Source: Diaphorobacter nitroreducens
Lineage (GTDB): Bacteria; Pseudomonadota; Gammaproteobacteria; Burkholderiales; Burkholderiaceae_C
Reading direction: 5' to 3'
DNA length: 64,000 nt
Assembly (NCBI GenBank): GCA_003755025.1
Contig: RJVL01000001.1
Coordinates: 310,001-374,000 of the forward strand
Position numbers and translations under genes: made by a program
In this document: positions 17,750 to 27,938 of the stretch, piece by piece
Layout: each line of letters starts with the position of its first letter
Numbering within the stretch: position 1 is the first letter of the stretch
The notes under the pieces: model-generated
The model's database searches: none
Told to the model about the DNA's origin: nothing
The model's input: the letters and a program-made list of their open reading frames with translations, nothing else

Positions 17750-18982
17750 ATGAATCAATCTGCTGTTACAACATTCCCGGTGACCGATGGTGTAGGACGG
17801 GCGCTTGAAGTCTCCCTGCGCGGGGTCGACGAGCTTCTGCCCCAAGAAGAATGGACCCAGAAACTGGCGCGTTCGGAGGCCACGGGCCAGCCGCTGCGCA
17901 TCAAGCTCGGGCTGGACCCCACGGCGCCGGACATCCACCTGGGCCATACGGTGGTGCTCAACAAGATGCGCCAATTGCAGGACCTGGGCCACCAGGTCAT
18001 CTTCCTGATCGGCGACTTCACCACGCTGATCGGCGACCCATCGGGCCGCAACAGCACGCGCCCGCCCCTGACGGCCGAGCAGATCAAGGTCAACGCCGAA
18101 ACCTACTACACCCAAGCGGCCAAGGTGCTGGACCCTGCACGCACCGAGATCCGCTACAACAGCGAGTGGTGCGACCAGTTGGGCGCGCGCGGCATGATTC
18201 AGCTGTCGGCCAAGTACACCGTGGCACGCATGATGGAGCGCAACGATTTCCACCAGCGCTTCACCGACGGCAGCTCTATCAGCCTGCACGAGTTCCTCTA
18301 CCCACTGCTACAGGGCTATGACTCGGTAGCGCTCAGGAGCGACCTGGAGCTGGGCGGCACCGACCAGAAGTTCAACCTGCTCATGGGACGCCATCTGCAG
18401 CAAGAATGGGGGCAGGAGCCGCAGTGTGTGCTCACCATGCCGCTGCTGGTGGGGCTGGATGGCGTGGACAAGATGTCCAAGTCCAAGAACAACTACATCG
18501 GCATCACGGAGGACGCCAACTCCATGTTCGCCAAGGTGCTCTCCATCTCGGACACCCTGATGTGGGACTGGTACACGCTGCTGTCGTTCAAGAGCCTGGA
18601 CGAAATCGCCGCGCTCAAGGCCGAGGTGGCGGCAGGCCGCAATCCCAAGGATGCCAAGGTGATGCTGGCCAAGGAGATCACCGCGCGCTTTCACAGCGCC
18701 GCGCTGGCCGACGCGGCCGAGCAGGATTTCGTCAACCGCAGCAAGGGCGGCATCCCCGACGACATTCCCGAAGTCCGCCTGGCGGGCGCGCCCCTGGGCA
18801 TCGGTGCGCTGCTCAAGCAGGCCAACCTTGCGCCCTCGACCAGCGAGGCCAACCGCCTCATCGACGGCGGCGGCGTGCGCGTGGACGGCGGCGTGGTCAG
18901 CGACAAGGGCCTGAAGCTGGAAGCGGGCAGCTACGTGGTGCAGGTCGGCAAGCGCAAGTTCGCGCGCGTCACCCTGGCCTGA
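17750..18982 (+). CDS. tyrS: Tyrosyl-tRNA synthetase
   Basis: The enzyme charges tRNA-Tyr. The 410-residue protein has the class I signature HLGH at 63-66 within [13 protein letters not shown], and KMSKS at 241-245 within [13 protein letters not shown], and ends in an S4-type RNA-binding domain (about 345-405: [12 protein letters not shown]). The length and the HLGH/KMSKS spacing fit the TyrZ-like form found in many proteobacteria rather than the E. coli type. The ATG at 17750 was chosen over an upstream in-frame start because the extra 78 residues run through the divergent promoter region and are not conserved. A terminator follows 35 bases after the stop. Confidence 0.97.
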   Translation: MNQSAVTTFPVTDGVGRALEVSLRGVDELLPQEEWTQKLARSEATGQPLRIKLGLDPTAPDIHLGHTVVLNKMRQLQDLGHQVIFLIGDFTTLIGDPSGRNSTRPPLTAEQIKVNAETYYTQAAKVLDPARTEIRYNSEWCDQLGARGMIQLSAKYTVARMMERNDFHQRFTDGSSISLHEFLYPLLQGYDSVALRSDLELGGTDQKFNLLMGRHLQQEWGQEPQCVLTMPLLVGLDGVDKMSKSKNNYIGITEDANSMFAKVLSISDTLMWDWYTLLSFKSLDEIAALKAEVAAGRNPKDAKVMLAKEITARFHSAALADAAEQDFVNRSKGGIPDDIPEVRLAGAPLGIGALLKQANLAPSTSEANRLIDGGGVRVDGGVVSDKGLKLEAGSYVVQVGKRKFARVTLA

Positions 18983-19017
18983 CGCCCGGCGGGGCGCGAC
19001 CGCGCTCCCGCTTTGCC

Positions 19018-19043
19018 AAGCCACTCCGCGCAGTGGCTTTTTT
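19018..19043 (+). terminator. Rho-independent terminator after tyrS
   Basis: AAGCCACT and AGTGGCTT form an eight-pair stem with a CCGCGC loop and a T-run at 19038-19043. It ends tyrS before the convergent hemerythrin gene. Confidence 0.93.
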
Positions 19044-19052
19044 CATGCCCTT

Positions 19053-19481
19053 TCAGGCCAGGGCGGCTGTGCGTTGCGCCTGCAGCGCCTCGCGCATGAA
19101 AGGCAGGTAGGCGCGGTCCACCTTGCAGATGTGGTGCACCAGCCATTGCTTGAGGAATTCCAGCGCCTCCAGCGTGACCTCCTGCCCGCCGTCAAAGCGC
19201 GTCAGCAGATCCATGGCCTTGCGCGTGAAGCCGTCATGCTCGGCCTTATGGGCGGGAGTCTCGGCGTAGTCGTGCTGCTGGAACAGCACCTCCTCCACGA
19301 TGAAGTGGTTGTGCGTGTAGTCCACCAGGCCTTCCAAAATTTCGCCCACGGCGCTGCGGCGCGGGCTCGCCGCGCTCAGTTCATCGTGCAGGGCGTTGGT
19401 CAGCGCGACCAGTTGACGGTGCTGGTCGTCGATTTCGGGCAGGCCAAGCTCCAGTTCCGCGGTCCAGGGCATGAAAGGCAT
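19053..19481 (-). CDS. Bacteriohemerythrin
   Basis: This 142-residue single-domain protein should bind oxygen through a di-iron site. All seven ligands can be placed: His21 (DDQH), His59 and Glu63 (HNHFIVEE), His78 and His82 (HKAEH), His117 and Asp122 (HHICKVD). The N-terminal PFMPWTAELELGLPEIDDQH matches the family start. The ATG at 19481 follows AGAAGACCC; a longer reading upstream adds 65 unlike residues. It stands alone, converging with tyrS. Oxygen delivery, storage or sensing cannot be distinguished from sequence. Confidence 0.92.
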   Translation of the reverse strand: MPFMPWTAELELGLPEIDDQHRQLVALTNALHDELSAASPRRSAVGEILEGLVDYTHNHFIVEEVLFQQHDYAETPAHKAEHDGFTRKAMDLLTRFDGGQEVTLEALEFLKQWLVHHICKVDRAYLPFMREALQAQRTAALA

Positions 19482-19732
19482 ACAGGGTCTTCTCTTTTGT
19501 CTATTCGTGTTGTCGGGGGCGGGGCATAGCCTGCCGACGGTCGCAGACCTTTGCGTGACAACCCATAGGGGAAGACCATGCCATCCGCATGGATTTACAT
19601 GGGCCTTGATCTTCGTCAGACGAAGCGCCCGGCTGCGTGAGCGGTTTGCCACGCATTCCTGAGCAAAAAAAGCCAAGCGCGCCCGCCCATCGGGCGCTAA
19701 CCGCTATAAATAGAGGAGCGACCGTGCCGCGC

Positions 19733-20743
19733 TCAGGAGATGTCGTCGTTCAGATCCGTGTCCGGCACTTCGCCGACGGCTTGGCGCGTGGCTTCGGCCT
19801 GCAGCAGCAGCCAGGCGCTGAACGCCTGGATTTCGGGGCGTTGGCCGCTGCGCGGGCCGACGACCAGCCAGTACACCAGCGGAGAGTCCAGCCGGTGGCC
19901 CGGCAGCACCTCCTGCAGGTCGCCCGAGGCGAGGCTTTCCGCGATCAGCGGCATGCGCGCCAGCGCCAGACCCTGTCCGGCCAGCGCGGCCTGCACGATC
20001 TGCTGCGCGTAGTTGAAGTACAGCCAGCGCTTGGGCTGCAGCCGCCCCAGGCCGTGCAGTTCGAACCAGCGCCGCCAGGTGATCCACTCGAAATAGGGCA
20101 TGCGGTGCGCGTCGCCTGCCTCGATGAGCGTGAACTGCGCCACGTCGGCCGGCGTGCGGATGGGCGGCATGCTGTTGAGGAGCCAGGGGCTGGCCACCAC
20201 CGCCAGTTGCTCGCCAAACAGCCGCTGCGCGCCCGCGGCCTGCGTGCCGGGCACGCTGGAGCGCAGGGCCAGGTCCACGTCGGCCGTCTCCAGGTCCACG
20301 ATGGTGTCGGTTGCGTCGATGCGGATGTCGATGTCGGGGTTGTCGCGCTGGAATTCCTCCATGCGCGGGATCAGCCACATGGACGCAAAGCTGGCCCAGG
20401 TGGTGATGGCCACGCTCTTGCGCCCCGCCGTCTGGCGCACCAGGCGCACGGCCGCGTCCATGCGCTCCAGCGCGGGCGCCACGGCGCGCTGCAGCTGGCC
20501 GCCGGCGCTGGTGAGCTCCACGGCGCGTGTGTGGCGCAGAAACAGGGGCACGCCCACTTCGTCCTCCAGCGCCTGGATCTGGCGGCTCACCGCCGACTGG
20601 GTCAGGGCCAGTTCCTCGGCCGCGGCGCGGAAGTTCAAATGCCGCGCCACGGCCAGAAATGCGCGCCAATGGCCTACGGCCACGGGCCGGGTGCGCAGAT
20701 GCGCGATGGGAGGAGCGCTGGCGGGCAAGAGGGGGGAGTTCAT
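19733..20743 (-). CDS. LysR-family transcriptional regulator (GcvA-like)
   Basis: The 336-residue protein has the LysR helix-turn-helix at about 23-80 (WRAFLAVARHLNFRAAAEEL, then LTQSAVSRQIQALEDEVG) and a periplasmic-binding-type effector domain after it, with the GcvA-like LYFNYAQQIVQAALAGQG segment. The ATG at 20743 places a short Pro-rich tail before the DNA-binding domain. It is divergent from a DUF2917 gene across 223 bases; LysR regulators commonly control such a neighbour, and this pairing is frequent in Comamonadaceae as far as I recall. The inducer is unknown. Confidence 0.9.
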   Translation of the reverse strand: MNSPLLPASAPPIAHLRTRPVAVGHWRAFLAVARHLNFRAAAEELALTQSAVSRQIQALEDEVGVPLFLRHTRAVELTSAGGQLQRAVAPALERMDAAVRLVRQTAGRKSVAITTWASFASMWLIPRMEEFQRDNPDIDIRIDATDTIVDLETADVDLALRSSVPGTQAAGAQRLFGEQLAVVASPWLLNSMPPIRTPADVAQFTLIEAGDAHRMPYFEWITWRRWFELHGLGRLQPKRWLYFNYAQQIVQAALAGQGLALARMPLIAESLASGDLQEVLPGHRLDSPLVYWLVVGPRSGQRPEIQAFSAWLLLQAEATRQAVGEVPDTDLNDDIS

Positions 20744-20966
20744 GGCAGATTGATGACCATTGGGAATCAAAATGCTAGCGCTTTTTCATCGATCGCGCAG
20801 CAGGCTGCTCAGGCAGCGGGAGCATCGCTGGCGGTTGCCGTCCCCCGGGGCATGGGGTGATACCGTGATTGATGCCGTTCCGTAATTGATGAGGCCTTCC
20901 GTTTTCATTGGACGGTGCCCGGGTCGCAGTCGCACACTGGCGTCACTTCAAAGGGTTTACCAGGAG

Positions 20967-21335
20967 ATGACCGTGACCACCTCGCAAGTTCTGCATTCGC
21001 AAGCCTCCAGCGTTCCCGCCGGCGTTGCCGGACCGGAACTGTGCACCATTCCTCAGGGCGCGGCGCGCAGCCTGCACCCCCGCGCGCCGATGCAACTGCG
21101 CGTGGTCAGCGGCCTGGCCTGGGTGACCTTGAGCGACGGCCCCCATGGCTGGCGCGAGGATTCGGGGGACCTCATGCTGCACGCGGGCCAGAGCGTGTGC
21201 GTGGCCTCCGGCCAGCACGCCGTGGTCGAGCCGATGGGCCGCGAGCCGCTGCAGTTCCAGTGGCGCAGCGCCGCCGCGGTGCGCGCACCGTCACCGCAGC
21301 ACGCCGCCCCCCGGGGCGATGTCTGCCGCGCCTGA
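20967..21335 (+). CDS. DUF2917 cupin-like protein
   Basis: The 122-residue product has a small beta-rich domain from about residue 27 to 98: LHPRAPMQLRVVSGLAWVTL, then a GWREDSGDLMLHAGQS turn and a VVEP segment. This is the pattern of DUF2917, a cupin-like family of unknown role. The start at 20967 follows AGGAG at 20960. It is divergent from a GcvA-like LysR regulator and ends 25 bases before an excellent terminator that is itself a copy of the dispersed repeat. Confidence 0.8.
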   Translation: MTVTTSQVLHSQASSVPAGVAGPELCTIPQGAARSLHPRAPMQLRVVSGLAWVTLSDGPHGWREDSGDLMLHAGQSVCVASGQHAVVEPMGREPLQFQWRSAAAVRAPSPQHAAPRGDVCRA

Positions 21336-21359
21336 CCGTCCGGCTATCGCATCAAACTG

Positions 21360-21401
21360 GCTGCTAGCGCCCGAATGACGGGTGCTAGCAGCTATTTTTT
21401 T
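21360..21401 (+). terminator. Rho-independent terminator built from a dispersed-repeat copy
   Basis: GCTGCTAGC (21360-21368) plus GCCCG pair with CGGGT and GCTAGCAGC, around an AATGA loop, and TATTTTTTT follows. The GCTGCTAGCGC half and the AGCAGCTAT end are the same blocks seen in the other repeat copies, so a repeat copy here serves as the terminator of the DUF2917 gene. Confidence 0.93.
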
Positions 21402-21526
21402 AGGAGCGATCAGAGGCGGTGGTGCAGCCGCGCCGCAGAGGGGCTGCGCATGGGCGGCGGGATAATGGCGGAGGGCTGCCGGCCTGGGCTGGCAGGACAC
21501 GACGACCTTCCACTCTCCACACCTTC

Positions 21527-22957
21527 ATGACAGCACTGGACATCATCATCATGGCCGCGGGCAAGGGCACGCGCATGAAAAGCCGCATTCCCAAGGTCTT
21601 GCAACGCCTGGCCGGCCGGCCCCTGCTGCACCATGTGCTGGGCCAGGCCGCCAGCCTGCAGGCGCGCCGCGTGGTGGTGGTAACGGGCCATGGCGCTACA
21701 GAAGTAGAAGCTGCTTGCGCAGGATTGGCGGGCGCTGGAGGCACTTTTGACTTGAAATTCGTGCGCCAGGAGCCGCAGTTGGGCACGGGCCACGCGGTGC
21801 AGCAGGCCACGCCCGCGCTTGCGGGCGATGGCACGGTGGTGGTGTTGTCGGGCGACGTGCCGTTGACCCAGGCCGCGACGCTGCGCGCGCTGGTCGAGGC
21901 CGGGGCGGGCGAGCGCCTTGCGCTGCTCACCGTGCGCCTGCCCGATCCCACAGGGTACGGCCGCATCGTGCGCGGCGAGGGCGGAACGGTGCAGCGCATC
22001 GTGGAGCACAAGGATGCAAACGATGCCGAGCGCGCCATCGACGAGGTCTACAGCGGCATCATGGCCGTGCCCGCGCAGCGCCTGGCGGGCTGGCTGGCGC
22101 GTCTGACCAACGACAACGCGCAGGGCGAGTACTACCTGACCGACATCGTGTCCATGGCTGTGGCGGACGGCGTGCCCGTGGCGGCCCACTGCATTGGCGA
22201 TGCGCTGCAGGTGGCGGGCGTGAACAGCCCCGCGCAACTGGCCGAGCTGGAGCGCGCGCACCAGCGCGCCCAGGCCGCGGCACTCATGGAGCAGGGCATT
22301 CGCCTGGCCGACCCCGCGCGCTTTGACCTGCGCGACGATGCGCGCAGCGGCGCGCGCGGCGAAATCCTCTGTGCGCAGGATGTGGAGATCGACGTGGGCT
22401 GCATCTTCACCGGCCGCGTGGAACTGGGCGAGGGTGCGCGCATCGGCGCCTATTGCCACATCAGCAACGCCACCATCGCCGCGGGCGCTGTGGTCCACCC
22501 CTTTACCCACATCGATGGCGAGAAGACCGGCGCCCATGTGGGCGAAGGCGCACTGATTGGTCCCTTCGCGCGCCTGCGGCCCGGCGCGCAACTGGGGCGT
22601 GAGGTGCACATTGGCAACTTCGTGGAGGTGAAGAACAGCACGCTGGCCGACGGCGCCAAGGCCAACCACCTGGCCTACCTGGGCGACGCCAGCGTGGGCG
22701 AGCGCGTGAACTACGGCGCCGGCAGCATCACCGCCAATTACGACGGTGCCAACAAGCACCGCACGGTGATCGAGGCCGACGTGCACATCGGCAGCAACTG
22801 CGTGCTGGTGGCGCCCGTCACCATTGGGGCGGGCGGCACGGTGGGTGGCGGCTCCACCATCACCAAGGACACGCCACCCGGGGGGTTGAGCGTGGCGCGT
22901 GGCCGGCAGGTGAGCATCGCGAACTGGAAGCGCCCCGCCAAACAGGTCAAGGGTTGA
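21527..22957 (+). CDS. glmU: Bifunctional GlcN-1-P acetyltransferase / GlcNAc-1-P uridyltransferase
   Basis: GlmU makes UDP-GlcNAc in two steps from GlcN-1-P, for peptidoglycan and LPS. The 476-residue protein opens with the uridyltransferase signature DIIIMAAGKGTRMKSRIPK, then QLGTGHAVQQA, LSGDVPL and the GYGRIVR segment. The C-terminal half is a left-handed beta-helix of hexapeptide repeats with GPFARLRPGA, HIGNFVEVKN and NYDGANKH (acetyltransferase site). Length exceeds E. coli (456) partly because residues around 60-78 are encoded by a repeat copy. A histidine kinase gene follows after 4 bases. GlmS lies 3 kb downstream on the same strand. Confidence 0.97.
   Translation: MTALDIIIMAAGKGTRMKSRIPKVLQRLAGRPLLHHVLGQAASLQARRVVVVTGHGATEVEAACAGLAGAGGTFDLKFVRQEPQLGTGHAVQQATPALAGDGTVVVLSGDVPLTQAATLRALVEAGAGERLALLTVRLPDPTGYGRIVRGEGGTVQRIVEHKDANDAERAIDEVYSGIMAVPAQRLAGWLARLTNDNAQGEYYLTDIVSMAVADGVPVAAHCIGDALQVAGVNSPAQLAELERAHQRAQAAALMEQGIRLADPARFDLRDDARSGARGEILCAQDVEIDVGCIFTGRVELGEGARIGAYCHISNATIAAGAVVHPFTHIDGEKTGAHVGEGALIGPFARLRPGAQLGREVHIGNFVEVKNSTLADGAKANHLAYLGDASVGERVNYGAGSITANYDGANKHRTVIEADVHIGSNCVLVAPVTIGAGGTVGGGSTITKDTPPGGLSVARGRQVSIANWKRPAKQVKG
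21704..21759. repeat. Dispersed repeat copy inside glmU, read in frame
   Basis: GTAGAAGCTGCTTGCGC, then GGCGCTGGAGGCACTTTTGA and CTTGAAATT follow the same block order as the intergenic copy at 25202-25265 (tail CGCTAGAGGTACTTTTG). It codes without stops for a surface stretch of GlmU between GHGATE and FVRQEPQ, where other GlmU proteins are shorter. Confidence 0.6.
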
Positions 22958-22961
22958 GGCC

Positions 22962-23732
22962 ATGACCGGCGAGGGCATTCCACCGGCGGACACGCTGGCG
23001 CAGCTGCGCAGCGAACTGGCCCAGGCGCGCCAGCAGATCAGCGATATGGCGGCGGCGCAGGAGGACTTTCTACGGGGTGTGTCGCACGACCTGCGCGCGC
23101 CGCTGCGCCACGTCACCTCTTATGGCGCGCTGGTGCGCGAGGTACTACAGGAGCAGCCGCCGCAGGTGGACGAGGCGCTGGGTTTCCTGGCCACGATGGA
23201 GCAGTCCGCGCGCCGCATGGCGCAGATGATCGACGGGCTGCAGGCCATCGCCCGCGCACGCAGCGCTGCGCTGCGGCCCCGGGCCGTTGCGCTGACCGCG
23301 GCTGTGCAGGAGGCTCGGCAGGCTTTGGGTGCGGCGGCCGAAGGCGCGGCATGGAACATTGCGCCGGATCTGCCCGTCGTGCAGGCCGATGCCGAGCTGC
23401 TGGCCCAGTTGCTGGTGCAACTGCTGGGCAATGCGGTGAAGTTCTCGCGCGGCGTGGCGCAGCCCCGTGTGCAGGTGCAGGCTGAGCCTGCGGCGCAGGG
23501 CGGTGTGCGCATCACCGTGCGGGACAACGGCGTGGGCTTTGATGGCACGCGCGCGCAGCAGCTCTTTGGCGTGTTCCAGCGCATGCACCGCGAAGCCGAA
23601 TTCGAGGGCGTGGGCGCGGGTCTCGCGCTGTGCCAGGCGATCGCGCAGCGCCATGGCGCCCACATCCAGGCCACCGCGGCGCCCGGTGCGGGCTGCACGG
23701 TGGCGCTGGAGTGGCCGGCTGCGGCGCGGTAG
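22962..23732 (+). CDS. Sensor histidine kinase without membrane segment
   Basis: The 256-residue cytosolic protein has a short N-terminal helix, the HisKA box SHDLRAPLRH with His42 as the phospho-acceptor, and a HATPase domain with N-box LLGNAVKFS, G1 box VRDNGVGFD and a GVGAGLAL G2 motif. There is no recognisable sensor domain or membrane helix, so input must come through a partner or the N-terminal coil. It starts 4 bases after glmU, suggesting co-transcription; no response regulator gene is adjacent. Phytochrome-like kinases have a very similar HisKA sequence, so it may be a truncated relative of those. Confidence 0.88.
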   Translation: MTGEGIPPADTLAQLRSELAQARQQISDMAAAQEDFLRGVSHDLRAPLRHVTSYGALVREVLQEQPPQVDEALGFLATMEQSARRMAQMIDGLQAIARARSAALRPRAVALTAAVQEARQALGAAAEGAAWNIAPDLPVVQADAELLAQLLVQLLGNAVKFSRGVAQPRVQVQAEPAAQGGVRITVRDNGVGFDGTRAQQLFGVFQRMHREAEFEGVGAGLALCQAIAQRHGAHIQATAAPGAGCTVALEWPAAAR

Positions 23733-23766
23733 CGGCCTGCGCTTGCCGCGCTTCCCGCCGCCGCGC

Positions 23767-24108
23767 TCAAGGCATCGCCGCAGGCAGGCCCAGGCGCGTC
23801 TGCAGCTCGCGCAGGCGCTGGCGCAGCGCAGTCACTTCCTCGATCAGGTCTGCCGTCAGTGCGGCCAGCTCGGGGTCGGCGTCAAAAGTGGATTCCAGGC
23901 GTGCCAGCCGCCGCGCGCGCACCACGCTCGCGCTGCTGAACCGCCAGTGCCCGCCGGCCTGCTCGCCTTGCAGCAAGCCGGCCTCCAGACGCTCCACGAC
24001 CCAGTCGGGGCCCATGCAGCAGGTGCGCGCCAGGTCTTCCAGCGTGAGGCGGGGCTGCTCGTCCAGCAGCTCGGCCAGGGCATGATCAACAAATGGGGGC
24101 GTGGGCAT
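23767..24108 (-). CDS. cbpM: Chaperone modulator CbpM (MerR-like)
   Basis: The 113-residue protein has a MerR-type winged-helix half (LTLEDLARTCCMGPDWVVERLEAGLL, longer than quoted elsewhere as separate blocks) and a C-terminal leucine-rich coil (LTADLIEEVTALRQRLRELQ). CbpM binds the J-domain of CbpA and inhibits it. The gene lies 2 bases after cbpA on the same strand, the standard cbpA-cbpM pair, so the two are co-translated. It converges with the histidine kinase gene. Confidence 0.9.
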   Translation of the reverse strand: MPTPPFVDHALAELLDEQPRLTLEDLARTCCMGPDWVVERLEAGLLQGEQAGGHWRFSSASVVRARRLARLESTFDADPELAALTADLIEEVTALRQRLRELQTRLGLPAAMP

Positions 24109-24110
24109 GC

Positions 24111-25106
24111 TCAGGCTCCTTGCGTAGAGGGCTTGCGGGGCTGGAATTGCGGGAAGGCCTGCGCGAGCGCGCGGTAGGCCTGCTGCTGGGCCTCGTTGGT
24201 GGCGGGGGGCAGGGCCACGTGCAGTTCCAGGTACAGGTCGCCGGGCGTGGCGGCGGGAATGCCGCGCTCCTTCAGGCGCAGCTTGCGGCCGGGTTTCCAG
24301 CGCGGCGGCACGGTCACTTCCACGGTGGCGCCGCCGGGTGTCTGCACCTCGACGGGGCCGCCCAGTTCGGCCTCCCAGGGCGCGAGGGTGACGGACTGGT
24401 ACACGTCGCGGTCTTCGGCGCGCCAGCGTGCGTCGGGCTTGAAATGCACCTCCAGGAACAGGTCGCCCGCGGGCGCGCCGCCCAGGCCCGGGCCGCCCTG
24501 GCCGCCCAGGCGGATGAGTTGGCCCTCCCGCACCCCCTTGGGGATGTTCACCTGCAGCTGGCGTTCTTCATTGACCAGGTGGCCGCTGTCGTCCAGCCGC
24601 GCACCGCGCAGCGTCAGCGTGCGCTCGGCGCCCAGGTAGGCATCGCGCAGGTCCAGCTCGATGCTGGCGTGGTGGTCGCGCCCGCGCTGTGGTGAGGTTC
24701 TGCCGCTTCCATCATGGGCCGACGGGCCCGCGTGCCGGCTGCGCTGGGCGCGGGCGGCGCGGCCGAAGAGCTGCTCGAAAAAGTCGCTGAACTGCGCCGC
24801 GTCCATGCCCTCGGCGCCGGGCGTGCCGGTGAACTCGAACCCTGCATCCCAGTTCGGCGGCGGGCGGAAGTCCTGCCCCGCGCGGTGCGGTGCCTCGCGG
24901 CCGAGCGCGTCGTAGGCGGCGCGCTTCTCCGGGTCCGATAACACGGTGTTGGCCTCATTCACCTCGGCCATGCGGGCCGCGGCATCGGCCTCCTTGCTCA
25001 CGTCGGGGTGGTACCGGCGCGCGAGCTTGCGGTAGGCCTTCTTAATGTCGGCGGCAGTGGCGTCGCGTGCCACGCCGAGGATCTGGTAGTAGTCCTTGAA
25101 CTCCAT
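24111..25106 (-). CDS. cbpA: DnaJ-like co-chaperone CbpA
   Basis: CbpA is a class II J-domain protein that works with DnaK and can bind curved DNA. The 331-residue product has the J-domain at 1-70 (KDYYQILGV, HPD at 33-35), a Gly/Arg/Phe-poor linker with DFRPPPNWDAGFEFTG, and two C-terminal substrate-binding domains (from about 160: IELDLRDAYLGAERTL to VTVPPRWKPGRKLRLK). There is no zinc-finger, which separates it from DnaJ. The start at 25106 gives MEFKDYYQILGV, the conserved beginning. A repeat copy fills most of the gap upstream toward the lrp gene. Confidence 0.95.
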   Translation of the reverse strand: MEFKDYYQILGVARDATAADIKKAYRKLARRYHPDVSKEADAAARMAEVNEANTVLSDPEKRAAYDALGREAPHRAGQDFRPPPNWDAGFEFTGTPGAEGMDAAQFSDFFEQLFGRAARAQRSRHAGPSAHDGSGRTSPQRGRDHHASIELDLRDAYLGAERTLTLRGARLDDSGHLVNEERQLQVNIPKGVREGQLIRLGGQGGPGLGGAPAGDLFLEVHFKPDARWRAEDRDVYQSVTLAPWEAELGGPVEVQTPGGATVEVTVPPRWKPGRKLRLKERGIPAATPGDLYLELHVALPPATNEAQQQAYRALAQAFPQFQPRKPSTQGA

Positions 25107-25201
25107 GCGTCCCTCCATGCATGGCCGGCCCGCAGTGGGCGCGGCCTTGAGGTTCACAGAGTGGAGTCGATGTCCCGGAAGGTCAAGGGGTCGTGCAGGA
25201 T

Positions 25202-25265
25202 TGCTATAAATTAAATAGCTCTTGGCGCTTGCTAGATAAGCGCTAGAGGTACTTTTGTTTCAAAC
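25202..25265. repeat. Dispersed repeat copy overlapping the 3' end of the lrp gene
   Basis: The copy has TGCTATAAATTAAATAGCTC, then GGCGCTTG with AAGCGC as inverted arms around CTAGAT, then TAGAGGTACTTTTGTTTCAAA. Reading leftward, it supplies the last ten codons and the stop of the Lrp-family gene at 25232. Confidence 0.8.
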
Positions 25266-25723
25266 TTTGCACGGTGGACCGAGAAGAACGCCTTCACGTT
25301 GCGCACATTGGCGTCCTGCGTGAATAGCCGCTGCGACAGGGCCAGGTAGCCCGGCATGTCGCGCGTGTGCACGATGAGCACGAAGTCCGGCCCCGGCGAG
25401 ACACGCCAGCATTGCTGGACCTCGTCTTCGGCGACGGCGCGGGCCTCGAACGCGTCCAGGTGCTCGGCACCCTGGCGGTCCAGTGCAACCTCCACAATCG
25501 CAGCCAGCCCGTGGCCCTGCAGCGCGGCCAGGCGGTCGGGCTGCAACAGCGCCACCTGCCGCTCGATCAGGCCCAGGGTGTGCAGCCGCCGCACGCGGCG
25601 CAGGCAGGTGGGTGGTGAGACATGTACCTGTTCTGCCAGAGCTTGGTTGCTGAGGGAGGCGTCGCGCTGCAGCAGGTCCAGCAATTGCAAATCCACGGCA
25701 TCCAGCGAGGAATCAGATTCCAT
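25232..25723 (-). CDS. Lrp/AsnC-family transcriptional regulator
   Basis: The 163-residue product has the AsnC-type helix-turn-helix at about 10-60 (LDLLQRDASLSNQALAEQV, then VSPPTCLRRVRRL) and a C-terminal RAM effector domain with VSPGPDFVLIVHTRDMPGY. Such regulators usually respond to an amino acid. ATG at 25723 is preferred over a TTG one codon before. The final residues FETKVPLALI and the stop codon come from the dispersed repeat, so the natural C-terminus was probably replaced. A perfect AT palindrome lies 17 bases upstream of the start and glmS diverges on the other side; autoregulation and possible control of glmS are inferred. Confidence 0.92.
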   Translation of the reverse strand: MESDSSLDAVDLQLLDLLQRDASLSNQALAEQVHVSPPTCLRRVRRLHTLGLIERQVALLQPDRLAALQGHGLAAIVEVALDRQGAEHLDAFEARAVAEDEVQQCWRVSPGPDFVLIVHTRDMPGYLALSQRLFTQDANVRNVKAFFSVHRAKFETKVPLALI

Positions 25724-25739
25724 CAAAGTGTGCTTTATG

Positions 25740-25753
25740 AAGAAATATTTCTT
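25740..25753. promoter_or_regulatory. Candidate Lrp-type operator, 14-bp perfect palindrome
   Basis: AAGAAATATTTCTT is a perfect palindrome 17 bases upstream of the lrp start in an AT-rich gap. Related half-sites AGAAATTT and AAATTTCT recur at about 25767-25774 and 25804-25810. AT-rich palindromes of this kind are typical binding sites of Lrp/AsnC proteins. Confidence 0.55.
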
Positions 25754-25859
25754 AAATTATGACGGAAGAAATTTTTGTTCATATGCCATGAAAAACAGAT
25801 CAAAAATTTCTGGAGAGGCCGCCTAGCATCTCGCCCATTCTTTCATCGGAGCAGTATTT

Positions 25860-27770
<1,911 letters not shown>

Positions 27771-27938
27771 GGCCAAGCACACCGGCGGCGCGACGGTTGC
27801 CGCCGCCCGGTTGTGGTATTCCAACGATGCCTATCGCCGGCATCGGTGTTTCATTGGTGCAGCGAAAGCCGGGGCAGAGGATCGGCCCGGGTCGGGCGCG
27901 AACCGGCACGGGGCTTTCGGTTCGTTTTCAGTTCGCTC

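Noticed and set aside
20772-20786. GCTAGCGCTTTTT near the LysR start as another repeat copy
   Set aside because: Only one short block matches and no second arm is present; too little to count.
27783-27810. GC hairpin after glmS (GGCGGC with GCCGCC) as a terminator
   Set aside because: No T-run follows on either strand, so an intrinsic terminator is not supported.
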